Shown here: piece after piece, positions 29,657 through 37,375 of the stretch | How the letters are laid out: each line of letters opens with the position of its first letter | How positions within the stretch are numbered: the stretch's first letter is position 1 | From: Haloplanus rubicundus | Lineage (GTDB): Archaea; Halobacteriota; Halobacteria; Halobacteriales; Haloferacaceae | DNA: 64,000 bases | NCBI RefSeq assembly: GCF_003342675.1 | Contig: NZ_CP031148.1 | Coordinates: 3,162,001 to 3,226,000, forward strand | Direction: 5' to 3' | The notes under the pieces: generated by a model | The model's input: the letters and a program-made list of their open reading frames with translations, nothing else | Databases searched by the model: none | Told to the model about the DNA's origin: nothing | Position numbers and translations under genes: made by a program

Positions 29657-30619
29657 ATGACCGGGAAGCTGGATCGGGCGACGCTCGCCGACCTCGTCCT
29701 GTCGCGGACGGGCGCGGCGAACCCGGACCTGCTCGTCGGGGCCGCGTTCGGCGAGGACGCCGCGGCGATTCGGGTGGGCGGGGAGACGCTGGTCGTCAGC
29801 ACGGACCCCATCTCGCTCGCGGCCGAGCGCATCGGCCAACTGGCCGTCGCCGTCGCCTCGAACGACGTGGCGGCTTGTGGCGGCCGCCCGGAGTTTCTCC
29901 TCTGTACGGTGCTGCTTCCGAGCGCCGAGGCGGACCTGCTGGATACGATCACCGGCCAACTCGACGCCGAATCGAATCGACTGGGGCTGGCCATCGCCGG
30001 CGGGCATACCGAAGTCGTCGCCGGCCTCGACCGGCCGCTCTGCTCGCTCACCTGCCTCGGGGTCGCCGACCGCTACGTCCCGACGGGCGGAGCGACACCC
30101 GGCGACCGGATTCTGCTCACGAAGGGCGCAGGCATCGAGGCGACGGGCGTCGTCGCCACCGACTTCCGCGACCGACTGGACCTCCCGGCGTCGACGCTCG
30201 ACCGCGCGACGGCCGCGTTCGACGACCTCAGCGTCATGCCGGAGGCGGCCGTCCTCGCGCCCGTCGCGACGGCGATGCACGATCCGACGGAAGGCGGCGT
30301 CCTCGAGGGCCTGATCGAGGTGGCGCTGACCGCGGAGGCGACCCTCGAAATCGACCGCGGGGCCGTCCACGTCCGCGACGAGACGCGCGCCGTCTGCGAC
30401 GCCGTCGGCGTCGACCCGCTCCGCGTCCTCGGCTCCGGCGCGTTGCTCGCCGCCGTCGACGAGGACGACGTGGAAGCGGCGCTGGGAGCGCTGGCCGACG
30501 AGGGAATCGACGCGGTCGAGGTCGGCCGCGTCGAAGCCGGCGAGGCGGGCGTCGAACTCGACGGCGAGCGGTACACGGAGCCGATCCGCGACGATATGTA
30601 CGCGCTGTGGGACGAGTGA
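29657..30619 (+). CDS. AIR-synthase-related ATP-binding protein (HypE/SelD/ThiL superfamily)
   Basis: The 320-residue protein has the PurM-like two-domain layout: FGEDAAAIRVGG and VVSTDPIS near the N-terminus, VASNDVAACGGRPE, AGGHTEVV, then ILLTKGAGIEATG and MHDPTEGG in the second half. The MHDPTEGG motif is typical of HypE-like archaeal members. No hydrogenase genes are present, so it probably serves another ATP-dependent maturation or dehydration. The product is unknown. Confidence 0.8.
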   Translation: MTGKLDRATLADLVLSRTGAANPDLLVGAAFGEDAAAIRVGGETLVVSTDPISLAAERIGQLAVAVASNDVAACGGRPEFLLCTVLLPSAEADLLDTITGQLDAESNRLGLAIAGGHTEVVAGLDRPLCSLTCLGVADRYVPTGGATPGDRILLTKGAGIEATGVVATDFRDRLDLPASTLDRATAAFDDLSVMPEAAVLAPVATAMHDPTEGGVLEGLIEVALTAEATLEIDRGAVHVRDETRAVCDAVGVDPLRVLGSGALLAAVDEDDVEAALGALADEGIDAVEVGRVEAGEAGVELDGERYTEPIRDDMYALWDE

Positions 30620-30630
30620 GTCGGCCCAGA

Positions 30631-30709
30631 GGGGTTATCGTAACTGTCCAGAGGTTCTCGCCGGGACGATCCGACGAGAATCGCTGACGACTTCCGATGC
30701 TCCCTATCG
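30631..30709. repeat. Dyad repeat, copy I (second subfamily)
   Basis: It shares TATCGTAACTGTCCAGAG, TTCTCGCCGG and TTCCGATGCTCCCTATC-type segments with copy H. It lies between convergent genes, and the TAG stop of the minus-strand gene at 30704 is inside its right edge. Confidence 0.8.
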
Positions 30710-31477
30710 GTCGCCGTCGAAATCGGGTTCCGTCCACGGGTCGTCGGCGTCGACCGCCGAGAGCGCGTGTTCGACCTCCTCGGCCGTGTAGTCGTACTCG
30801 TCGAGCGCCAGATACAGTCGCTTCCACCGCGCGCTCGACTCCGTCTCGCCCTCGGGACCGACGCGCGCGCCGTGGACCCGGAAGAACGGCGAACTGCGGT
30901 TCAGCCGCTTTCCTTCACCCGTGTGGCCGTCGAGTGCCACGTCGAACCGGCCACCAGCCGAGAGGTCGTCGGCCGTGACGGGGAAGGAGTGCGTCGGCTC
31001 CTCGCCCCGTTCGTGGGCTGCGGCCCGCCGCTTCGCGATGGCGTGGAAGGCGTTGACCGCGTTCGCGCCCTCGCGTGCGCCGCGAGCGCGGGCGACGACT
31101 AGCGCCGCCTGCACCGCCGCCATCTGCCCGCGCCGGGAGTCCATGTCCCAGTCCGTCGCGAGGTCTTCGTACCGGCCGACGATGAGGGCCGCTCGGGCGT
31201 CGGCCTGCAGGTCCTCGACGACGAAGGTGTTCAGGCGGTCCCAGAGGTTCCACCCGAAGCCGGAGCGGGCGAGTTCCCAGGCACACCACGCCGACACCTC
31301 CTCGTCGCCGCGGCGGATGGCCTTCTGGAGGAGGCTGACCACCGCGTAGCGGTTGAACCCGCCGTCCGTCTCGTCGGCGCCCGTCTCCTCGCCGAAGTCG
31401 TTGGTGCCCGTCGCCTCCGGCGCCTCCGTCTCCAACTCGCCGTCCGGCCCGAAGGTGGCCTGTCGCTCCTCGTCCAT
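30704..31477 (-). CDS. Uncharacterised protein resembling the helical C-terminal domain of RarA/MgsA-type ATPases
   Basis: The 257-residue protein has an acidic, disordered N-terminus. A helical region then runs from RYAVVSLLQKAIRRGDEEVSAWCAWELARSG onwards, which resembles the helical tail of clamp-loader-like RarA/MgsA ATPases. No P-loop is present, so it cannot be an ATPase itself. It may be a stand-alone DNA-replication accessory or simply a lineage-specific protein. The stop codon lies in repeat I. Confidence 0.6.
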   Translation of the reverse strand: MDEERQATFGPDGELETEAPEATGTNDFGEETGADETDGGFNRYAVVSLLQKAIRRGDEEVSAWCAWELARSGFGWNLWDRLNTFVVEDLQADARAALIVGRYEDLATDWDMDSRRGQMAAVQAALVVARARGAREGANAVNAFHAIAKRRAAAHERGEEPTHSFPVTADDLSAGGRFDVALDGHTGEGKRLNRSSPFFRVHGARVGPEGETESSARWKRLYLALDEYDYTAEEVEHALSAVDADDPWTEPDFDGDR

Positions 31478-31537
31478 GCGGCGTCGATGGCGGCCGGCCG
31501 GGGAAAGGGTTCGGGTCCGCCCGGACGAATGGGAATC

Positions 31538-31543
31538 CTTAAG
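31538..31543 (+). promoter_or_regulatory. TATA-like box of tRNA-Tyr
   Basis: CTTAAG lies about 30 nt before the tRNA start, the expected distance. Confidence 0.4.
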
Positions 31544-31570
31544 TCCAGTCTGGCGATTACGTGTAGGTGC

Positions 31571-31644
31571 CCGCCCTTAGCTCAGACTGGTAGAGCAGCC
31601 GACTGTAGATCGGCTTGCCCCCCGTTCAAATCGGGGAGGGCGGA
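31571..31644 (+). tRNA. tRNA-Tyr (anticodon GTA)
   Basis: The acceptor CCGCCCT pairs with AGGGCGG, with discriminator A. The anticodon arm CCGACTGTAGATCGG gives GTA, and the T-loop contains GTTCAAATC. No intron is seen. Confidence 0.96.
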
Positions 31645-31801
31645 TACCTTCTCTCTCCGAATTACGACAGAGTAGAGACTTCTGTTTTCTGGCGATTCAA
31701 TACATCTTTGCGGCCGATTTCGGTCAGGGTCGCCGATTTCTGGAGTGCAACTGGCATCAAGACGCATCCCTTCGCTGTCGGTCGGTTCTTACAGTTGAAC
31801 G

Positions 31802-32191
31802 GTGGTGGTCGTGGTGACGCGCGGTCCCTACTTCGTCCGCGCGAGCGAGCTGTACGATCCGGCGACGAGAACCAAAGTGGGCCACCCAGCCACCGGCCCC
31901 ACCGACTCGAACGGGTCGGTGTCTGTCGCGGTGCCGAACTCTGAGCATGTCGAACACTGCTGTAACGATTGCTCGGTACGAATCGTCGAGCGTGATCCGT
32001 CGAGGACTGATCTCTGTCCAGTCTGTCGGACTGGTAGTGATCCCTCGAACTATCCGCCGATCTCGGAGGTTCGAGGTGATTTGACGGGTAGGGGAGGGAG
32101 AACGGCGGGAACGGACGAACGATGTGTATTTGTCAGAGGCACCCACGTTCACCCTCGTACGAGAATCGTCCGCCAACCATTAATAATCTAA
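31802..32191 (+). CDS. Doubtful ORF with zinc-ribbon-like Cys motif
   Basis: The 620 bp between tRNA-Tyr and the reductase gene has lower GC than its surroundings. The only frame I can half-support is this one, up to 129 residues. It contains HCCNDC and, 14 residues on, CPVC, like small haloarchaeal zinc-finger proteins. The parts before and after the Cys motif look like non-coding translation, so the true gene may be only the middle, about 31930-32090. A competing minus-strand frame over the same stretch has no recognisable feature. Confidence 0.3.
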   Translation: MVVVVTRGPYFVRASELYDPATRTKVGHPATGPTDSNGSVSVAVPNSEHVEHCCNDCSVRIVERDPSRTDLCPVCRTGSDPSNYPPISEVRGDLTGRGGRTAGTDERCVFVRGTHVHPRTRIVRQPLII

Positions 32192-32268
32192 CATTATTTC
32201 GGAGAATCACAGCCCGAGACTCGCGTGGAGTCCCAAGCGCCTTTGCCGTCGTCGGTCGTACGCCGACC

Positions 32269-33186
32269 ATGAAGTTCGCCGTCTTCGGTGCCGGTGGCGT
32301 CGGTGGGTATCTCGGCGCTCGACTCGCGGACGCCGGCCACGAGGTGCATCTGATCGCTCGCGGCGACCACTTGGCGGCGCTCCAGTCGTCGGGCTTGCGG
32401 GTCGAGAGCATCGCCGGCGATACGGCGGTCGATCCGCCGGCGACGGACGACCCGGCCGCGGTCGGCCCCTGTGACTGCGTGCTGTTCTGCGTGAAGTCGT
32501 ACGACACGCGCGAGGCGGCCTCGGCCCTCGGGCCGTTGCTGGACGACGACACGGCCGTCGTCTCCCTCCAAAACGGCGTCGACAACGAGGCGTGGATCGC
32601 CGAGGAAGTCGGTGCCGATCACGTGGTCGGCGGCGTGGCGTACATCTTCTCGACCATCGCCGAACCGGGCGTCGTCGAGCATACGGGCGGTCCCGCGCGG
32701 TTCGTCTACGGCGAACTCGACGGCGAGCGAACGCCCCGAATCGAGGCGCTCGACGACGCACTCTCGTCGTGTACGGGCGTCGAGGCGGTGCTGGCCGACG
32801 ACGTGCGGGTCGAACTCTGGCGGAAGTTCTGTCTCATCTGCGCGCAGGCGGGGATGACGGCGACGACGCGGCTGCCGCTGGGGGAGATTCGGGAGTCGGA
32901 GGCGTCGTGGACGATGTACCGGCGGCTCATGGAGGAAGTGAGTGCCGTCGCGCGGGCGGAAGGGGTCGACCTGCCGGAGGCGGTGGTCGACGAGTGGTGC
33001 GAGTTCGTCCGGGATCTGGACCCGGAGATGTACTCCTCGCTGCACTACGATCTGACCCACGGGAAGCGGTTGGAACTCGACGCCCTCCACGGGTCGGTCG
33101 TGCGCCACGCCGAGCGCGTGGGCGTCGCGGCGCCCATGAACGAGGCGGTGCACGCGATACTGCGGCCGTGGGCCGAGCGCACCTAG
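32269..33186 (+). CDS. panE: 2-dehydropantoate 2-reductase family (ketopantoate reductase)
   Basis: The 305-residue protein begins MKFAVFGAGGVGGYLGARLA, the NADPH-binding motif at residues 7-13. FCVKSYDT and SLQNGVDN carry family residues, and a catalytic Lys sits in ELWRKFCLICAQ. The C-terminal domain includes SSLHYDLTHGKRLELDALHG, matching the PanE substrate region. It would make pantoate for CoA, although paralogues act on other 2-oxoacids. ATG 32269 starts exactly at the first strand. Confidence 0.85.
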   Translation: MKFAVFGAGGVGGYLGARLADAGHEVHLIARGDHLAALQSSGLRVESIAGDTAVDPPATDDPAAVGPCDCVLFCVKSYDTREAASALGPLLDDDTAVVSLQNGVDNEAWIAEEVGADHVVGGVAYIFSTIAEPGVVEHTGGPARFVYGELDGERTPRIEALDDALSSCTGVEAVLADDVRVELWRKFCLICAQAGMTATTRLPLGEIRESEASWTMYRRLMEEVSAVARAEGVDLPEAVVDEWCEFVRDLDPEMYSSLHYDLTHGKRLELDALHGSVVRHAERVGVAAPMNEAVHAILRPWAERT

Positions 33187-33407
33187 TCCATGTACTGCAG
33201 TTCGAGTTCGGGGTTGGTGGGCATCCCGGTCAGGATCTCCTCGATTTCCTCCTCGTCGAGGTCGATCTCGTCGAGGCCGCCGTCGCTCTGATTGAGCGAG
33301 TAGACGAAGTTGATCATCGTCGCCTGGAAGTGCGGGCTCTCCTGTTCGTTGTTCCGGATGTTTCGGATGATCTTCGCCGCCGTCTCGTCGTCGAGAATGT
33401 CGCTCAT
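33183..33407 (-). CDS. Small acidic conserved protein
   Basis: The 74-residue protein is very acidic (EIDLDEEEIEEIL) and helical, with no known domain. A longer upstream frame is only the antisense of the transporter region. Its stop overlaps that of panE by 4 bp. It is co-directional with the symporter gene 45 bp upstream. Confidence 0.6.
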   Translation of the reverse strand: MSDILDDETAAKIIRNIRNNEQESPHFQATMINFVYSLNQSDGGLDEIDLDEEEIEEILTGMPTNPELELQYMD

Positions 33408-33451
33408 AGGGGGATGGTAGCGTGGGGGACAGGTAGACCTTCCGAAGGCGG

Positions 33452-34948
33452 CTAGTCGCCGCCGACGGCGAAGCGCTCGGCGTCCTCGCCGAACGAGGGC
33501 GACGAGACGGCGGAGACGCCGACGGTGAGGACGGCGCCCAGAAGCATGAACGCGAGCGCCACGTCCCACCCGCCGTAGGCCCGGGCGAGAAGTTCGACGC
33601 TCGTGCCGGCGATCCGAACCGTCGTCGCGGGGACGAGGACGTGGAGGAGGTAGAGCACCTGTGGGACGGCGACGCCGACGAGCATCCCGTCGCGGGTGGT
33701 CGCCTCCCGGTAGAGCGCGATCATGACCGGAGGCGCGAGGAGCGCGAACCCGGAGAAGGCGGTGTCGCCGACTTCGATGAGCGTCCCGGGGCGGGTGAGG
33801 CTGGCGACGAACGCGAGGGTGGCGAAGGCGGCGACGCCGATCCGGGCGATCCACGCCTCGCGGCGGTCGCTCGCGTCCGGCCGCACGAGCGGCCGGTAGA
33901 GGTCACGGGTGAAATAGGACGACCCCGAGAGAAGCATCGAGTCCGAGGAGGACATCATCGCGGCCATCGCGCCGGCGACGACGAGTGCCGCGAACCACGT
34001 CGGCGTGTACTCGGCCAGCAGGACCGAGAGGACGTTCGCCCCCTCGGGCACCTCGATGGGGAGGCCGGCGGCCCACGCCCCGAGCATGAACGCGGGGACG
34101 AACAGGAGGAGGACGAGCACCGGCCAGAGGGCGAAGGAGCGCTTCAGCACCGTCGCCGACTTCGCGACGAAGAAGCGCTGGTTGATCTGCGGGAACATGG
34201 TGACGCCGAAGGCGATGGTGACCGCCGAGGAGACGATGAACTGCGGCGAGTAGAGGCCGCCGCCGAGACCGGCGAAGTCGGGGTTGGCCGCGATCATCCC
34301 CTCGGTGGCTGCGTCGACGCCGCCGACGGCGCCGACGATCCAGACGACGGCGACCCAGAGCACCGAGAGCATAAAGAGCCCCTGCAGGGTGTCGGTCCAC
34401 GCGACGCCACGCAGGCCGGCGAGCATCACGTAGACGATCATGAAGACGGTGATGAGTGCGGCGCCGCCCCAGTAGGGAACGGCGCCGGCGGTCAGCCCCC
34501 GGAGCGCCTCGCCGGCGCCCATCTGCTGGAGCATGACGTACGGGAAGAGCCAGAGGAGGCTGACGCCGGCGACAAGCGCCCGCAACAGGGGGGAGCCGAA
34601 CCGGTCCCCGAGCATCTCGCCGAGGGTGACGTACTCGCGGGCGCGGCCGATGAGCCACTGTCGGTAGCCGATGACGTACCAGAGGACGGCAAAGAGGATG
34701 CCGTCCATCAGCCCCATCACCAGAATCCACTCCGGACCGGCCGCGTACGCGAGGTTCGGCCCGCCGAAGAAGGTAAACGCTGAGAGCAGGGTCGCGAAGG
34801 TGGTAAAGAGGAGAACGAGAGTCCCGAGCGTCCGGCTGGCGAGATAGAAGTCCTCGGCGTCCGACCCGCCGACGCGGTAGGCGAGGAAGCCGACGCCGAG
34901 CGCCAACAGGAGGTAGGCGACGACGATACCGAGCGGTTGGAGCGTCAC
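33452..34948 (-). CDS. Sodium:solute symporter (SSS family)
   Basis: The 498-residue protein has about 13 hydrophobic segments. Family landmarks include FYLASRTLGTLVLLFTTFATLLSAFTFFGGP near residues 34-65 and MAAMMSSSDSMLLSGSSYFTRDLY in the middle, where Ser residues bind Na+. It would import an organic acid or similar solute with sodium. The upstream 80-residue membrane protein overlaps its start by 4 bp and is the usual small partner. The substrate is unknown. Confidence 0.9.
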   Translation of the reverse strand: MTLQPLGIVVAYLLLALGVGFLAYRVGGSDAEDFYLASRTLGTLVLLFTTFATLLSAFTFFGGPNLAYAAGPEWILVMGLMDGILFAVLWYVIGYRQWLIGRAREYVTLGEMLGDRFGSPLLRALVAGVSLLWLFPYVMLQQMGAGEALRGLTAGAVPYWGGAALITVFMIVYVMLAGLRGVAWTDTLQGLFMLSVLWVAVVWIVGAVGGVDAATEGMIAANPDFAGLGGGLYSPQFIVSSAVTIAFGVTMFPQINQRFFVAKSATVLKRSFALWPVLVLLLFVPAFMLGAWAAGLPIEVPEGANVLSVLLAEYTPTWFAALVVAGAMAAMMSSSDSMLLSGSSYFTRDLYRPLVRPDASDRREAWIARIGVAAFATLAFVASLTRPGTLIEVGDTAFSGFALLAPPVMIALYREATTRDGMLVGVAVPQVLYLLHVLVPATTVRIAGTSVELLARAYGGWDVALAFMLLGAVLTVGVSAVSSPSFGEDAERFAVGGD

Positions 34949-35187
34949 GGGTCACCTCCGGCCGCGAAGCCGGCGTCCGTGTCGACGCCCATCAGCCGAT
35001 CCCACCCGCTCCGGGCGAAGAGGGCGAAGACGATAGACGCCACGCCCATCCAGCCAACGTGCCACCACAGCCACACCGGCAGGCCGGCGACGACGGTCGA
35101 CGACCCCCAGAGGAACCAGGGAACCGAGAACGTGATGAGCACCGCAAAGGTCAGTACCCATAGCCAATCGCGTATCGAACGCGTCAT
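34945..35187 (-). CDS. Small two-helix membrane partner of the symporter (DUF3311-like)
   Basis: The 80-residue protein has two hydrophobic segments (about residues 9-27 and 38-60) and a short charged end. Small proteins of this form regularly precede SSS transporters. It ends by an ATGA overlap with the symporter gene, so the two are made together. ATG 35187 leaves out an unconvincing upstream extension. Confidence 0.75.
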   Translation of the reverse strand: MTRSIRDWLWVLTFAVLITFSVPWFLWGSSTVVAGLPVWLWWHVGWMGVASIVFALFARSGWDRLMGVDTDAGFAAGGDP

Positions 35188-35249
35188 CGGAGTGTACTTG
35201 TATCTCCAACTACGTAAATGATGCCAAATAATTCTTTCAACCACTTTTT

Positions 35250-35263
35250 GAAGAAATTTCTTC
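35250..35263. promoter_or_regulatory. 14-bp perfect palindrome in the divergent gap
   Basis: GAAGAAATTTCTTC sits in an AT-rich stretch between the divergent symporter and DMT transporter genes, about 40 bp before the GTG at 35303. It is a possible operator. Confidence 0.4.
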
Positions 35264-35302
35264 TTCGATAAACCGAACTGGCGGACCGACGGCGTTCGAC
35301 CC

Positions 35303-36250
35303 GTGGTCGACATCGGTAAACCGCCGCCCGACGACCGATGGCGTGTGGCCGCGTCCGACGACCCCGCCGTCCCGCCGCTACTCGCCCTCGGCGTCGCGGT
35401 GCTCGCGATCAGTACGAGCGCCATCCTCGTGCGCTGGAGCGACGCGCCGAACGTCGTCAAGGCGCTGTACCGGGTGTCGTTCACCGTGGGCGCGCTCGGA
35501 CCGCTGGCGTTCCGACGGCGTCACCGAGAGCGCTCCTCGATCGGCCGTCGTGACGGCGTCGTCGCCGTCACCGCGGGCGTCCTCCTCGCCGTCCACTTCG
35601 TCGCGTGGTTCGAGAGCCTCGATCACACCTCCGTCGCCGCGAGCGTCACGCTCGTGCAGGCGCAACCGGTGTTCGTCGTCGCCGGGGCGTGGCTCCTCCT
35701 CGGGGAGCGCGTGACTCGACGGAGCCTCGTCGGCATCGGCGTCGCCCTCGTCGGGATGGCCTGGCTCTCCGTCGGCCCGGCACTCGCGGGGTCGATGGCA
35801 CTCGCGGGGACCACCTACGGCAACGCCCTCGCGCTCCTCGGTGCCATCGCGGCCGCGGGCTACGTCCTCGCCGGGCGGTCGCTCCGGCGACGGCTAGCCG
35901 TCCTCCCGTACGTGACCGTGGTCTACACCGCCTGTGCGGCCGTCCTCCTCGTCGTCGCGCTCCGACGGGGGACGGCGCTGCTCGCCTACCCGCCCCACGA
36001 GTGGGTGCTGTTCGTCGCGATGGCGATCGGGCCGGGCGTCCTCGGCCACACCGTCGTCAACTGGGCGCTCGGTCACGTCGAGTCCCACGTCGTCAGCGTC
36101 TCCTTGCTCGGTGAACCCGTGGGGAGTACGCTCCTCGCCGCCCTGCTCCTGTCGGAGGTGCCGACGGCGGGGACGCTCGGCGGCGGCGCCGTCGTCCTCG
36201 CCGGCATCTACGTCACCGCGTCGGCGCGCCGGCGCGTGGCCGGCGATTAG
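35303..36250 (+). CDS. EamA-type DMT permease
   Basis: The 315-residue protein has ten hydrophobic segments in two EamA repeats. The repeats end around VTLVQAQPVFVVAGAWLLLGERV and VVSVSLLGEPVGSTLLAALLLSEVP, the typical E-rich motif of the family. It probably exports a metabolite. GTG 35303 is the first start after the gap; its stop overlaps the next gene tail to tail by 4 bp. Confidence 0.85.
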   Translation: MVDIGKPPPDDRWRVAASDDPAVPPLLALGVAVLAISTSAILVRWSDAPNVVKALYRVSFTVGALGPLAFRRRHRERSSIGRRDGVVAVTAGVLLAVHFVAWFESLDHTSVAASVTLVQAQPVFVVAGAWLLLGERVTRRSLVGIGVALVGMAWLSVGPALAGSMALAGTTYGNALALLGAIAAAGYVLAGRSLRRRLAVLPYVTVVYTACAAVLLVVALRRGTALLAYPPHEWVLFVAMAIGPGVLGHTVVNWALGHVESHVVSVSLLGEPVGSTLLAALLLSEVPTAGTLGGGAVVLAGIYVTASARRRVAGD

Positions 36251-36651
36251 TGTAATTTGAGTTCGACGCGCCGCCCGTCCGGGTCGCGCACGTACGCGGC
36301 CCAGTCGCGCCCGTACGCACCGTAGCGCTCGTGAGGTTCGCCGGCCTCCACCTCGACGCTGGCGTCCCTGAGTTCGTCGAGGAGGGCGTCGAGTTCCGCA
36401 CGGGTTCCCGTGCCGTCGGAGCGGAGGAGGAGACAGACGTGGTCTCCGCCCACGTCGATGTCGTCGTCACTCGGGACCAGATGGAGGTGGCGGCCGCCGG
36501 CGACGACGGCGACGTACGGCACCTCGCCGGCCTCGAACCGGTCGCGGTCACGAATCTCCATCCCGAGCAAGTCGTGGTAGAATTCGAGCGCGCGGTCGAT
36601 GTCGCTCACGCGGAGCGCGACGTGATCCATGTCGACGACGTCCACGTCCAT
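36247..36651 (-). CDS. VOC/glyoxalase-family protein
   Basis: The 134-residue protein has two VOC units: MDHVALRVSDIDRALEFYHDLL first, and WAAYVRDPDGRRVELKL last. A His and Glu pair are possible metal ligands (DHVAL; RVELKL), and a second pair is around GGRHLHLV. The upstream in-frame ATG at 36678 lies in repeat F, so I prefer ATG 36651. Confidence 0.8.
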   Translation of the reverse strand: MDVDVVDMDHVALRVSDIDRALEFYHDLLGMEIRDRDRFEAGEVPYVAVVAGGRHLHLVPSDDDIDVGGDHVCLLLRSDGTGTRAELDALLDELRDASVEVEAGEPHERYGAYGRDWAAYVRDPDGRRVELKLH

Positions 36652-36676
36652 GGGCAGCGGTTGGAGCGCCGCCCTC

Positions 36677-36758
36677 ATAGTGATTATTGGAAGTCATTGC
36701 CGGCGTGTTGCCGAACACGGGCGGCAACACGCCGGTACACAGTTGCAATAACCACTAT
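36677..36758. repeat. Dyad repeat, copy F
   Basis: Outer arms ATAGTGATTATTG and CAATAACCACTAT enclose inner arms GCCGGCGTGTTGCCG and CGGCAACACGCCGG. It lies between two co-directional minus-strand genes, 8 bp from the stop codon at 36766. Arm sequences differ from copies A-C on both sides together. Confidence 0.88.
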
Positions 36759-36765
36759 CGAACGC

Positions 36766-37245
36766 TCACTCCAGCAACGCGCGGGTCCGCCGGTGTCGGT
36801 AGCGGAACATCGGTTCGAAGCCGATTCGGGCGAGTCGGCTCACTGCCTCGCCGACCGCCCCGAACGGCAGGGCGTAGACCACGCGGTCGTCGACGACCGT
36901 CTCCGTGCCGTCGGCGAAAAATCGGTGCGTGTGCTCCCAGTGACGGAACGGGCCGCCCTCCATCTCGTCGCGAAAGTACGCGGACCCGTCCTCGCGTTCG
37001 CGCGCGGTGATGACCGAAGTCCACCGTTGGCGCGGGCCGACGCCGAACGGCCGCATCGACGCGTCGATACGCGATCCGGTCTCCAGAATCCCGGGGTCTG
37101 GGTCGCCGTCCGGGCCGATGACGGACTCGACGCGGAGGTTCATCCACCCGGGGGTCAACGCCTCCAGCCCACTCACGCGCGAGTGAAACTCCCACACCTC
37201 GGAAAGCGGCGCGGCGACCCGCGTCCGCCGTTGGTAGACAGCCAT
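36766..37245 (-). CDS. SRPBCC-family protein
   Basis: The 159-residue protein matches the START-like ligand-binding fold: an N-terminal strand RRTRVAAPLSEVWEFHS, a middle region with RPFGVGPRQRWTSVIT, and a long C-terminal helix. Haloarchaea carry many such polyketide-cyclase-like proteins of unknown ligand. It ends 8 bp from repeat F. Confidence 0.8.
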   Translation of the reverse strand: MAVYQRRTRVAAPLSEVWEFHSRVSGLEALTPGWMNLRVESVIGPDGDPDPGILETGSRIDASMRPFGVGPRQRWTSVITAREREDGSAYFRDEMEGGPFRHWEHTHRFFADGTETVVDDRVVYALPFGAVGEAVSRLARIGFEPMFRYRHRRTRALLE

Positions 37246-37333
37246 ACCGTCACCGTACGGACGAGCGGCGGATAAACGCGGGGGACGTGGGCGCCGTCGG
37301 GGAGATATCTTAGCTATTTAATCAAACTAAATG

Positions 37334-37340
37334 TTTATAC
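37334..37340 (+). promoter_or_regulatory. TATA-like box of the carbohydrate ABC operon
   Basis: TTTATAC lies about 38 nt before the ATG at 37376, within a long AT-rich stretch. Other TATA-like candidates are near 37316-37325. Confidence 0.4.
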
Positions 37341-37375
37341 GTTAGGTAATAACATGATGGGTGTGGTGTAATGCC

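Noticed and set aside
31757-32176. A 139-residue minus-strand frame after tRNA-Tyr
   Set aside because: It is rich in Arg and His in a pattern typical of antisense frames, with no domain or start signal.
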